From: Thiohalophilus sp046483665
GTDB lineage: Bacteria; Pseudomonadota; Gammaproteobacteria; UBA6429; Thiohalophilaceae
Reading direction: 5' to 3'
NCBI RefSeq assembly: GCF_046483665.1
Contig: NZ_JAWOCR010000040.1
Location: 66,046-130,045 of the forward strand
DNA length: 64,000 nucleotides
Under the pieces are notes generated by a model, which saw only the letters and a list, made by a program, of their open reading frames with translations, made no database searches and had not been told where the DNA came from. The translations under genes and the position numbers were made by a program. Below are positions 51,644 to 60,900 of this stretch, one piece after another (within the stretch, counting starts at the first letter, position 1; each line of letters starts with the position of its first letter).

Positions 51644-53662
51644 ATGTGTGGAATAGCCGGAATTTTTCATAGCACCAAAGAACAAACCATCGATCCTCAA
51701 TTGCTGGTCAACATGGCAGCGATACAGCACCATCGGGGCCCGGACGGGTTTGGTTACAAGTCACTGGAAGGACAGGGAGTAGGCTTTTCCCATGCCCGCC
51801 TGTCGATTATCGACCTCAACGAAGAGCGCGCACGCCAGCCTTTTCTGTCTCAGGACAATAATCTGTTGCTGGCCCATAACGGCGAGTTTTACGACTACAA
51901 ACGGATTCGTGCCGAGCTGACCTTGAAGGGCGCGCGTTTCAAGGCCAAGAGCGACTCGGAGATGGTATTACATCTCTATCCCCGACTGGGTCTGGAAGAT
52001 ATGCTGACGCACCTGCGCGGCGAGTTCGCCTTTGCCCTGTATGACAAGCAGCATGATCGGCTGATGCTGGTTCGCGACCGGTTCGGTGTCAAACCGTTGT
52101 ACTGGACCAACACCGGCGACAAGATCGTGTTCGGTTCCGAGCTCAAGGTGCTGTTCGCTCATCCTGATGTGCCGCGGCGCTTCAATGCCAAAGGTGTATT
52201 TCACCAGCTGATGCAGACCACCGTGCCGGGCAATACCGCCTTCGATAATATCAACCAGGTTAAACCCGGCCATGTGGTCATCATTGAGCGCAAGCACGGC
52301 AAATTCCAGGTGACCGACCAGAAATACTGGGATATGGATTTCCCTCTGCAGAGTGAACGCCTGAAAAACGATAGTGATGACGAGGAAAGCTACATCGAAG
52401 GCGTGCGCAAGCAACTGCTGGAAGCGGTACAGCTGCGCCTGGAAGCGGATGTGCCGGTGGCCTGTTATCTTTCCGGCGGAATCGACTCCTGTTCCACGCT
52501 GGGCATGGCCGCCGCCAGTCAGCAGTCACCGGTCAAGGCCTTTACCATCGGCTTTGACGACGCCGATTATGACGAAACCCCGATTGCCACCGAGATGGCC
52601 GAGTCGGTCGGTGCCGATCAGGATGTAATGCTGCTCAACGCGGGTCACCTGTACGAGAACTTCGAGGAAACCCTCTGGCATACCGAACGCACTATTTATA
52701 ATACGCTGGGTGTGGCCAAATTATTGATGAGCCGGCATGTCAACAAGGCCGGTTACAAGGTGGTGGTCACCGGCGAGGGTTCGGATGAACTGTTCGGCGG
52801 ATATCCGGCTTTTCGCCGCGATATGTTTTTACACGGCATGGATACCCTGTCGCCGGCCGAACGGGCCGAATGGGAGAGTATCCTGGCCGAGGCCAACAAG
52901 TTATTCAAAGGCGCCATGCTGGCCGAGGATGAGGTCAGCGATCCGGCTCTCAACGAACTGATGGGCTTTACTCCCAGCTGTCTGCAGCCCTGGCTCGCCT
53001 CGGCGGTGCATGTGCCCGGCCTGCTGTCGCCTGCGCTGCGTCAGGAAGTCGAGGGATATGCGCCCGGTCAGGCGATCGCCGAGGCACTGGACGGTGATAT
53101 GCTCGAAGGCCGGCATCCGCTCGACAAGGCCCAGTACGTCTGGATCAAGACCATGCTGGAAGGCCAGATCCTCACCTGGGGTGGAGATCGCGTCGATATG
53201 GCTAACTCTATGGAAGCGCGGCCGCCGTTTCTGGATCATCATCTTGCCGAGTATTGCGCCCAGCTGCCACCCTCCATGCGGATCAAAGGGCGCACCGAGA
53301 AATACGTATTACGTGAAGCGATGAAGGGCATCCTGCCCAAGACATTGTATGAACGGGAGAAGTTCGCTTTCATGGCGCCGCCGGCGCATACCGATCCGGA
53401 AAAATGGGCCGCCCTCAAGGTTCTGTCTGATAACTATCTTTCCGATGAAGCGATCGAGCAGGCGGGCGTTCTGGATAAAGCCGGCGTGAAGGCGCTGTTC
53501 GATCTGCACGAGGCCGAGGACACGACCGCCTCGACGCAGGTGAAACTCGATGCGGTCATTAATCACATGATCGGTGTGCAGATCCTGCACAAGCATTTTA
53601 TTGCCAATGATGTTCCTTCACTGGCCCGACAGAAGGCCGATGAGTACGGCTGGCATGTTTGA
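51644..53662 (+). CDS. Asparagine synthase-like glutamine amidotransferase
   Basis: A 672-residue AsnB-family enzyme. The mature N-terminal Cys nucleophile is C2 (MCGIAGIF), with RLSIIDLNE and HNGEFYDYKRIR in the glutaminase domain; the ATP-pyrophosphatase loop SGGIDS is at 277-282 and GEGSDELFGGYPAFRRD follows. It is about 120 residues longer than E. coli AsnB. Such enzymes amidate carboxylates, and one (AsnO) makes the amide of the osmolyte NAGGN in Sinorhizobium. Here it may amidate the product of the upstream carbamoyltransferase. Last gene of the operon, 29 bp after the previous gene. Confidence 0.9.
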   Translation: MCGIAGIFHSTKEQTIDPQLLVNMAAIQHHRGPDGFGYKSLEGQGVGFSHARLSIIDLNEERARQPFLSQDNNLLLAHNGEFYDYKRIRAELTLKGARFKAKSDSEMVLHLYPRLGLEDMLTHLRGEFAFALYDKQHDRLMLVRDRFGVKPLYWTNTGDKIVFGSELKVLFAHPDVPRRFNAKGVFHQLMQTTVPGNTAFDNINQVKPGHVVIIERKHGKFQVTDQKYWDMDFPLQSERLKNDSDDEESYIEGVRKQLLEAVQLRLEADVPVACYLSGGIDSCSTLGMAAASQQSPVKAFTIGFDDADYDETPIATEMAESVGADQDVMLLNAGHLYENFEETLWHTERTIYNTLGVAKLLMSRHVNKAGYKVVVTGEGSDELFGGYPAFRRDMFLHGMDTLSPAERAEWESILAEANKLFKGAMLAEDEVSDPALNELMGFTPSCLQPWLASAVHVPGLLSPALRQEVEGYAPGQAIAEALDGDMLEGRHPLDKAQYVWIKTMLEGQILTWGGDRVDMANSMEARPPFLDHHLAEYCAQLPPSMRIKGRTEKYVLREAMKGILPKTLYEREKFAFMAPPAHTDPEKWAALKVLSDNYLSDEAIEQAGVLDKAGVKALFDLHEAEDTTASTQVKLDAVINHMIGVQILHKHFIANDVPSLARQKADEYGWHV

Positions 53663-53692
53663 GCCAGTATGTATCATTACATAAAAAATAAA

Positions 53693-53713
53693 GGGGCCTC
53701 AGGCCCCTTTTTT
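53693..53713 (+). terminator. Rho-independent terminator after the AsnB-like gene
   Basis: GGGGCCTCAGGCCCC followed by six T, 30 bp after the stop codon. It closes the seven-gene operon. Confidence 0.9.
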
Positions 53714-53901
53714 GATCGCTGAGTGACAGGCGAACGCCCCTGTATAAGAAAGTATTGATATTTAAATATAACGGAAAGCAACTGTCTGGAATAAAGTAAT
53801 TTATGTGACGTCTTACACAGGATTGTCGATTGGACCTTGGGGTTAACCCGTAAAGTTGCCGAAGATGAGACAAGACGAATATCCAGTCAGGAGATGTCAT
53901 A

Positions 53902-54813
53902 ATGAAACGCTTTCAATCCTTATGTGTAATCACCGTATTATTCGGACTATCGGCGCTTGTCGGTGCCGGGCAAGCGCAACAGACAGACATTAACTGGGCT
54001 GGTTGCGGGATTACCAAAAAAGCTTTTATGGCGGAACTGGCCAGGGCCTACGAGGTCAAGACCGGCATCCCTGTCTATCTCAGCGGGGGTGGCGCCACCA
54101 GGGGCATTCGTAATGCTGCGGCGGGCAATATCGATATTGGCGGTGCCTGTCGGACTTCCCTCAACAGTCTGAAGGAAGAGCGTAATGCCCACCAGATCCC
54201 GGTGGCCTGGGATGCACTGGTGGTGGTAACCAACAAGAAAAACCCGGTGGACAACATCACCTTCGATCAACTGAAGCAGGTCTACCTGGGTAACATCACT
54301 AACTGGAAGGAGCTGGGTGGCGCCGATGCGCCGATTGAGCTCTACGTGCGTCGGGGAAAAATGTCCGGCGTGGGTCGTACCCTGCGCGAACTGGTCTTCA
54401 ACAACTTCGATCAGGAGTTTGTCGCAAAATATGTTGAAAAGTCTTCCGGGCCGGTGGAAAGCGGCGTGGAAAATAACATCAACGGTATTGCAGTGACCGG
54501 TATCAGCAGCGCCCAAAAGCGGAATATCAAGATCCTCAAGCTCAACGATCACGAACCCAGCTATGCGAAGATCAGAAACGGGGATTATGTGCTCTACCGC
54601 CCGTTATACCTGGTAACCAAACGGGGTTCGACCGACAAAAAGGTACGTGACTTCATTCGCTACGCCGTGAGTCAGGAAGGCCAGGAGATCATTCGTCAAC
54701 AGGGTACAGTACCCTATACCGAAGCCATGGCGCTGGTTATGAAACAGCTTGACCAGTACGAACGGGCCAGCCAGTCCGGTGCCTATCGTACCCGTGCGGA
54801 CGGAAAGATATAA
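53902..54813 (+). CDS. PstS-like phosphate ABC transporter substrate-binding protein
   Basis: A 303-residue exported binding protein (signal LFGLSALVGAGQAQQ) of the PBP-like superfamily. VYLSGGGATRGIRNAAAGNI, WDALVVVTNKKNP and QVYLGNITNWKELGG match the PstS group, with Ser/Gly/Arg in the anion-binding positions. No permease or ATPase genes are adjacent, so it is an orphan; phosphate is the likely ligand but other oxyanions are possible. Good GGAGAT ribosome site. Confidence 0.8.
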   Translation: MKRFQSLCVITVLFGLSALVGAGQAQQTDINWAGCGITKKAFMAELARAYEVKTGIPVYLSGGGATRGIRNAAAGNIDIGGACRTSLNSLKEERNAHQIPVAWDALVVVTNKKNPVDNITFDQLKQVYLGNITNWKELGGADAPIELYVRRGKMSGVGRTLRELVFNNFDQEFVAKYVEKSSGPVESGVENNINGIAVTGISSAQKRNIKILKLNDHEPSYAKIRNGDYVLYRPLYLVTKRGSTDKKVRDFIRYAVSQEGQEIIRQQGTVPYTEAMALVMKQLDQYERASQSGAYRTRADGKI

Positions 54814-54838
54814 AACCCGGTCCTTACCGGTAAGGCAA

Positions 54839-54870
54839 AGAGGCACGCTCTGTGGCGTGCCTCTTTTTTT
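54839..54870 (+). terminator. Rho-independent terminator after the PstS-like gene
   Basis: AGAGGCACGC and GCGTGCCTCT form a 10-bp stem around TCTGTG, followed by seven T, about 25 bp after the stop codon. Confidence 0.92.
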
Positions 54871-54881
54871 GTGGTCTGGAA

Positions 54882-55290
54882 ATGAACGCAAAGGATGCAA
54901 AGACGCGGAGAACGCAAAGAAGTTATTTTTTGGTATTACCAGCCTTTAATTCACTGCGAAAGTTGCATTCTTGGAATTTCTTCAAAGCGCACCTGAACAC
55001 ACTGACTTCACTTCCGTGTCTTCACTGCCTCGTTAGTTTAAATAGGTGTTCCAAATGCCCGATCACTTTGCTTAAAAGATTGCTTCGCTTTGCTCGCAAT
55101 GACCGATAAGAGAGAGGTCATTGCGAGGAGCAGCGTGACGAAGCAATCTCTCTGGACTGGTATTCGGCACACTTATTCAATCAGGAATGCAGTATGAGGC
55201 ATGCCTTTTGCCAAAATAAATATTTTCTCTGCGCCCTTTGTACCCACACAACGGGCATAAACGCCTTTGCATCCTTTGCGTTCATTTCCC
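54882..55290. repeat. Large inverted-arm dispersed repeat with nested REP-like palindrome
   Basis: Left arm AACGCAAAGGATGCAAAG then ACGCGGAGAACGCAAAG at 54885-54920; right arm CTCTGCGCCCTTTG (55227) and ACGCCTTTGCATCCTTTGCG then TTCA (55261-55284). The two outer parts are inverse complements over about 20 bp. The interior has CTTCACTTCCGTGTC then TTCACTG and a separate palindrome at 55077-55152. It is the longest copy of the family in the window. Confidence 0.7.
55077..55152. repeat. REP-like palindrome
   Basis: AGATTGCTTCGCTTTGCTCG then CAATGACC (55077-55104) faces GGTCATTGCGAGGAGCAGCG then TGACGAAGCAATCT (55116-55149); the right arm has six extra bases. The TCATTGCGAG...GAAGCAATCT sequence is a well-known type of dispersed palindrome in proteobacterial genomes. 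Confidence 0.8.
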
Positions 55291-55351
55291 AGTGAACATA
55301 AACAGTGGATATATTCAGGATATGCCGCGATAGAGTTGTTTACGAGGGGCA

Positions 55352-55386
55352 TAAAAAAAGAGGCACATCATCTGATGTGCCTCTTT
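55352..55386 (-). terminator. Rho-independent terminator of sat
   Basis: On the minus strand AAAGAGGCACATCA and TGATGTGCCTCTTT form a 14-bp stem followed by seven T, about 25 bp after the sat stop. Confidence 0.93.
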
Positions 55387-55410
55387 CGGTGCTTCGGTAG
55401 TAATCCCTGA

Positions 55411-56601
55411 TCAGGCGTCTTTACTGGTGTAATAGTCGATCAGGATCTTGGCCACTTCGGGGCGTGAGAACTCTTTCGGCGGGGCTTCGCCGTTGCTCAG
55501 CATCTCGCGTACCTTGGTGCCGGAAAGCAGCACGAAGTCTTCCTTGCTGTGATCCGGGGCTTCGCACATCATCACGACTTTGTTCAGTTTCTTGGACCAG
55601 GCGGTGTGATCGGCCTCGAAGATCTCGATATCCAGCGCACCTTTGGGCACTTCGTCGTGGAAAATCTTCTGCGCATCGAAAGGACCGTAGTAATCACCGA
55701 CACCGGCATGGTCGCGGCCGATGATAAAGTGGGTGGCGCCCATGTTCTGACGGAAGTAGGCGTGCAACACGGCCTCGCGCGGTCCGGCATAGAGCATGTC
55801 GAATCCGTAACCGGTAACCATCACGCTGTTGGGCGGGAAGTAGAGTTCCACCATCTTGCGGATTGCGGCATCACGCACCGGGGCGGGAATATCGCCGGGT
55901 TTGAGCTTGCCCAGCAGCATGTGAATGACCAGGCCGTCGGCACCCAGGCGATCCATGGCCATATGGCACAGTTCTTCATGCGCCAGATGCATCGGGTTAC
56001 GGGTCTGGAAGGCGACGACCTTGTTCCAGCCGTGTTCCTGAATTTCGTTGCGGATTTCCACGGCGGTGCGGAAGGTATCCGGGAAATCGGTGATGAAGTA
56101 GCTGAAGTTCAGCACGTCGATCGCCCCGGAGACGGCGAAACGGCCCTGGCTGTTAAAGGCGGCCACACCAGGATGCTCGCTGTCGGTCGTGCCATAGACC
56201 TTCTGGGTCATGGTATTCATCTGCTCGTCAGAAACCGTTTCAATGGCCTCGACATCCATTATGGCCAGCACGGGATGGCCCTCGACATTGGGGTCGCGCA
56301 GGGCGATGCGCCTGGCGTCCTTGATCGCATCGACGTTTTCCAGCAGACACAGGATGGGTACCGGGAAAAAGCTGCCGTCGCTCAGGATCATTTTCTCGGC
56401 CGCGCCCATGGCGTCAGTCAGATTCATGAATCCCTTGAGCGGATTGAAATAGCCGCCGCCCATCATCACGGCATTGCCGGCGGCCTGGGAGCTGATCACC
56501 ACAGAAGGCAGGGACTCGGCCTCCTTTCGCAGAGCATCGTGTTTTGCGGAGTCATAGACAAAGCGAGGCTGTAGCTCGTCGCTGCCGATAGGTTTGATCA
56601 T
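55411..56601 (-). CDS. sat: ATP sulfurylase, dissimilatory type
   Basis: A 396-residue homo-oligomeric ATP sulfurylase. The catalytic FQTRNPMHLAHEELCHMA and the GRDHAGVGDYYGPFDA motif are intact. In sulfur oxidisers Sat releases sulfate and ATP from APS made by AprAB; in the assimilatory direction it makes APS. The window has no aprAB or cysC, so the direction is inferred from the sulfite-oxidising context. Start at 56601 (MIKPIGSDEL) with a GAGG site; a longer frame from 56670 adds 23 unrelated residues. Confidence 0.95.
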   Translation of the reverse strand: MIKPIGSDELQPRFVYDSAKHDALRKEAESLPSVVISSQAAGNAVMMGGGYFNPLKGFMNLTDAMGAAEKMILSDGSFFPVPILCLLENVDAIKDARRIALRDPNVEGHPVLAIMDVEAIETVSDEQMNTMTQKVYGTTDSEHPGVAAFNSQGRFAVSGAIDVLNFSYFITDFPDTFRTAVEIRNEIQEHGWNKVVAFQTRNPMHLAHEELCHMAMDRLGADGLVIHMLLGKLKPGDIPAPVRDAAIRKMVELYFPPNSVMVTGYGFDMLYAGPREAVLHAYFRQNMGATHFIIGRDHAGVGDYYGPFDAQKIFHDEVPKGALDIEIFEADHTAWSKKLNKVVMMCEAPDHSKEDFVLLSGTKVREMLSNGEAPPKEFSRPEVAKILIDYYTSKDA

Positions 56602-56780
56602 TCGTCCATCCTCAAGGTTAGGCCGCGGTGGGCATGGTTTGTTAAGTTCAGGCTGTCGTCCGGGAGACACGTTGGAGCGGGAATCCCCCTCGCAGCCCGG
56701 CTAAAATTCAGATGCACGACTATACACCACTCGATCCGGGGCGGAACAACAGGGATATTTATGAGGGCATTAGAATACAG

Positions 56781-56952
56781 GGCCGAGGGACGAGGGACGA
56801 GTGACGAGGCACAAGCCTCCGGATACGGAAATTAGACTGAGTCGAAATGAAAGTGATGCCAATTCATTTAACCCGGAGCTGAAAACAAAAAAGCGCCCGA
56901 AGGGCGCTTTAATATCTGGACTCGTCCCTCGTCACTCGGACCTCGTCCCTGA
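56781..56952. repeat. CGAGGGACGAGG inverted-arm repeat flanking a terminator
   Basis: GCCGAGGGACGAGGGACG then AGTGACGAGG (56782-56809) faces CTCGTCCCTCGTCACTCG then GACCTCGTCCCTG (56921-56951). It is the second copy of the motif seen at 41742-41829. The terminator hairpin at 56888-56910 sits in its interior. Confidence 0.75.
56883..56910 (-). terminator. Rho-independent terminator of the gene at 56981-57430
   Basis: On the minus strand GCGCCC-TTC-GGGCGC is followed by TTTTTTGTTTTC. A second GC hairpin (GGCGCCC-GCT-GGGCGCC, 56958-56974) lies closer to the stop codon but has no T-run on this strand. Confidence 0.8.
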
Positions 56953-56980
56953 CAATAGGCGCCCAGCGGGCGCCTTTTGT

Positions 56981-57430
56981 TCAGGCTGCGTCTTCCTTGG
57001 CCTTGCGGGCGGCTTCGGCTTCTTCCGGGGAATAGGCCGCACCGGACCAGAGCATTTCGTAGGCAATTTCTTCGTTGCCGTTCTCACACAGCTCCAGAAC
57101 CTGCTGGAAAAGCGGCTGGAAAGTCTCGGACTTGTGCGATTCCTCGTGGTCCTCGAAGGTGTTCCAGAAGGTGATAATCAGCGCTTCCTTTTCCTTCAGG
57201 GGACTTTCAACTGCCTGACCGATGGTCGACCCCTCGTTGGAGACTGCGCCGCTGTTCAGGCAGACAAAGCCGCCGACAAAGCCGGTGTCGGAGTGATAGG
57301 TCTTGACGTTTTCGCACAGAAACGCAACGCGCTCCTGCAGGTCGTCAATCGAGTATTCAGGTTTCAGGATGACCCGGTTTACAGTAACCACACCATCATG
57401 CGGGAAATTTTTAATCAGATCGCCAGCCAT
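56981..57430 (-). CDS. Conserved hypothetical protein, possible dimeric alpha/beta-barrel fold
   Basis: A 149-residue soluble, acidic protein. The stretch ALIITFWNTFEDHEESHKSE and the alternating strand-helix pattern resemble stress-response or ABM-type dimeric alpha/beta-barrel proteins, but I do not recognise a named family. The C-terminus is rich in Ala, Glu and Lys. I choose the ATG at 57430 because GGAGG lies 8 nt upstream; a GTG at 57439 would overlap that site. It has its own strong promoter and terminator and lies upstream of sat on the same strand. Confidence 0.7.
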   Translation of the reverse strand: MAGDLIKNFPHDGVVTVNRVILKPEYSIDDLQERVAFLCENVKTYHSDTGFVGGFVCLNSGAVSNEGSTIGQAVESPLKEKEALIITFWNTFEDHEESHKSETFQPLFQQVLELCENGNEEIAYEMLWSGAAYSPEEAEAARKAKEDAA

Positions 57431-57471
57431 TTTGCTCACCTCCGTTCAGAGTTAGTTGTTTAACAATTACT

Positions 57472-57499
57472 AATATAGGAGCTATATAAATTATGTCAA
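57472..57499 (-). promoter_or_regulatory. Strong sigma-70-type promoter of the 56981-57430 gene
   Basis: On the minus strand a perfect TTGACA (57494-57499), a 16-bp spacer and TATATT (57472-57477). It lies about 40 bp before the ATG and is the best promoter match in the window. Confidence 0.7.
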
Positions 57500-57612
57500 G
57501 GTAAACCAATAAAATACTTATAGCCCTGGTAATTATCTCAGTTATTACCCACATAAGGTTTCTGCGTGAGATTTCAATGCCCGGCGACTAATTGAAAAAG
57601 ATATAAGAAAAA

Positions 57613-57993
57613 TCATATATTTTGCCAGATCTGTCGAACCGTCTCGGCCAGCGTCATGGGATCAAACGGCTTGGTAATGACCTCGACGGCGCCCAGGGCG
57701 CGCAGTTGCGCCAGCTCCCGGGTTTGAACCTTGGCGGTCATGAACAGGACCGGAGTCTCGGCCAGGGCGGGGATTTTTCGCAATTCGGTCAGGGTGGTGG
57801 GGCCATCCATGCCGGGCAGCATCACATCGAGAATCAGCAGATCGGGGGCATACTCTTGTGCCGTGGCGAGGGCCTCGCTGCCGTTGCTGCAGAGCTGCAA
57901 CTCGAAGCCGCCCACATCTTGCAGGGCAAGGCGGGCGATAGTCTGGATGTCCGCTTCGTCTTCCACGTACAGGATTTTGCGCAATTCGTTCAT
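57613..57993 (-). CDS. CheY-like response regulator
   Basis: A 126-residue stand-alone receiver: acidic residues in YVEDEADI, phospho-acceptor D56 in LLILDVMLPGMDG, switch Lys in VEVITKPFDPMTL. No output domain. Its start overlaps the stop of the large hybrid kinase by 4 nt, so it is probably a third receiver in that phosphorelay. Confidence 0.93.
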   Translation of the reverse strand: MNELRKILYVEDEADIQTIARLALQDVGGFELQLCSNGSEALATAQEYAPDLLILDVMLPGMDGPTTLTELRKIPALAETPVLFMTAKVQTRELAQLRALGAVEVITKPFDPMTLAETVRQIWQNI

Positions 57994-60900
57994 ACCGGCG
58001 CCTTATCGGTTGGAGTTGTCTGTTCGGGCCGGGTGCGCTGTTGCAGACAGGCGGCGAGCGTTTCCAGCAGAGTCTGTTGCGAAGTGCTGCTCTTGCGCAG
58101 GGCCGCGCTGACCTGAGGGAGTACGTCTTTTTCCAGATCGTGGTTGGAGAAAATAACCGTAGCCGGTGGGGGGTGTTGATCCCCGAGCTGTTCCAGCAGT
58201 TCCAGTCCCGATCCGTCGGGCAGGCCCACATCCAGCAGAATCAGATCGAAGTTCTGTCTGGCCAGCTGTTCCCGGGCTTCCTGCAGGCTGGTGGCACGAG
58301 ACAGGGTAACCAGTTCCTGCAACATCCGACCTATCACATTTTGTAAATCGGGATCGTCCTCCACATACAGCAAGTGCGGTTTGTCCGGCAGATGCAGCAG
58401 GGCCCGGCGGACCGAATCGAGCAGGCGATCCTGATCCACCGGTTTGTCCAGCCAGTCGATGATATCGGCGGCGCCGCCTTCCAGCTGATTGCGAGATTCA
58501 TTGGCGATGGCCGAGATAACAATAACAGGCAACGTCCGGGTCGCCTCGGCGCCGCGCAACTGGCGGATCAGATCCAGCCCGTTGAGATCGGGCAGCAGAA
58601 TATCCAGCAACAGGGCATCATAATGCTGCTGTTCCAGTGCTTTGTGTGCTTCGGCAGCCGTAGTGCTCAGTTCGCTCTGGTAACCGTGACGAGCCAGCAT
58701 CAGTTGCAGCAGAGCGGCGATATCCGGATCGTCCTCGCAGATGAGCAGACGATGCGGCTGTGACGGATTCAGATTGACGATTTGATCCTTGATGCGCGTA
58801 ATCGACTGGTGTCGATAGACCGGTAAATCAAAATAGAAGGTGGTACCAATGCCTGGCTGGCTGACATAGTTGAGCTGACCGCCGTGTTGTTCGACGATAG
58901 CCCGGGCAATACTCAGTCCCAGACCGGTACCGCCGGTGTTGCGGCTGTCAGAGGCGTCGACCTGGCTGAAGCGTTGAAAAATTTTATCCCGAAACCCGGC
59001 GGGAATCCCCTTGCCATGATCGGTTACGCTGATGCGCACGACATATGGCTGATGCCAGGCCTCAATCTCCACTGTGCCGTTGGCATGGGAAAACTTTACA
59101 GCATTGGAGAGCAGATTGTTCATAACCTGCATCAGTCGGAGTTCATCGGCATACAGTTTCGTGTCAGTAGTCACGGTCTTCAGTTTCAGTTCAACATTAA
59201 ATTCACGCGCATAGGCCAGATTGTTTTCGAGCGCCTGTTGCAGAAAGACGGACAGGGAAACAGGCTCATAGGTGAAGGTCATATTGCCCGAATCGATCTT
59301 GTTAATATCGAGTATTTCATTAATCAGATGTAGCAGACGTTGGGTATTACGCTCGGCAATTTCAATCAACGAATGCGCTTGTTCCGGCAGTTCTCCTCCC
59401 AGGTTGCCGCTTAACAACCCGAGTGACCCACGAATTGAGGTCAGTGGCGTACGCAGTTCGTGACTGACGGTGGAAACAAACTCATCGCGAATGCGTTCTA
59501 TACGTTTACGCTCGGTGATGTCGACGCCAATGCCCAGAAAGCCGATACACTTTCCCTGCTCGTCTGTCATTTCGGTAACCGACAGCAATACCGGCAGATG
59601 GCTGCCGTCCTGGCAGATATAAGTCCATTCATGCTCATCGGGAACTCCCCGGCGGGCCTGCACGGTAAAAACATCAAAACCAGGCTGAATCGGTATTTGC
59701 AATTCCTTGCTCAGTTCTCTGGCGCGTGCCGCGACCTCTTGCGAATCATGGAACAGTAAAGGGTTATGCTGTCCTATGACGTCGCCGGCCGAATAACCCA
59801 GGGTGCGTTCAGCGGCCCTGTTGAAACTCATGATAATGCCGTTTTCATCGGTCGCTATAATAGTGAAGTTGGCGCTGTTGAGAATCGCATTCTTGATGCC
59901 GAGCGTATGCGAGAGTATCTCTGCATTGGCTTTTTGCTGGGTGATATCGCGCAATGAAATGGAGGCGCCCTGTAACGTGGGATGGATAGCCACCTCCAGC
60001 CACTTGCCATTATCCGCATAATAACGATCAAACTGACACGACTGTTCATCCTCCAATGTGGTCAGCAGGGCAGCCCCGAACAGTTCCCGGGTTTGCGGGG
60101 CCACCGTTTGCAGATTGTGATCGACCAGATCCAGTGTCTCGATATTGAGCAAATCCTGAGTCAGTGAATTGGCATACAGAATGGTTTGTTTGCGGTCCAC
60201 GGCGACAAATGCCTCGGCCGTGCTTTCAAGGATGTGACTGATGGTGTTGCGCTGTTCCAGCAGGCGGTCCTCGAACTGGATATGCACCAGTTCCATGCTC
60301 AGCCATTGTGCCATCAGTTGTACCAGTTCCTGCTCGGCCTGGGTGAAGGGGGTTTCACGCGCTTCGTAACCGGAGAAACTGAGAGTCCCATACAGCTGCC
60401 CGCCGGTATAAATCGGCGTGCCAATATAAGTCTCCAGACGAGACTCCAGGTAACATGGCAACTGGCTCCAGCCGGAGAGACCGGCATGCGTGACAGCGGT
60501 GAGCACCTGGTTCTTGAGCATTTGTCCGCAACAGGTTTGCTCCAGGGGGGTGCTCTTTCCTTCCTGAAAAGCCGAGCCGGATGAGCAGGCATATAGAATA
60601 GTGTGCTGCTCTTGCTGAACATAGGCGAGCACACCATGTTCCAGGTCCAGCTGATCACAGCCATAGGCCAGCAGGCGCCGGGTCTTGTCGGAAAAATCAA
60701 GATCGGAAGAGATAATGTCATACAACCGGGCCAGGCGTTGCTCGCTCTTTTGCAGGGCCCGGGTCCGCTCGGCAACCTGGGTCTCGGCATAGGCGCGCCG
60801 GGTCAGGTTGGTTTTAACGACGCCGGCGATCAAAAACGTGATCGTCAGCGTGGCGAACAGGGCAAACCACGGCATTAGCGACAGGGTGTTGGTAAAACGC

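Noticed and set aside
55549..56574. A 341-codon open frame opposite sat
   Set aside because: The minus strand encodes intact ATP sulfurylase motifs; the plus frame has shadow composition and no ribosome site.
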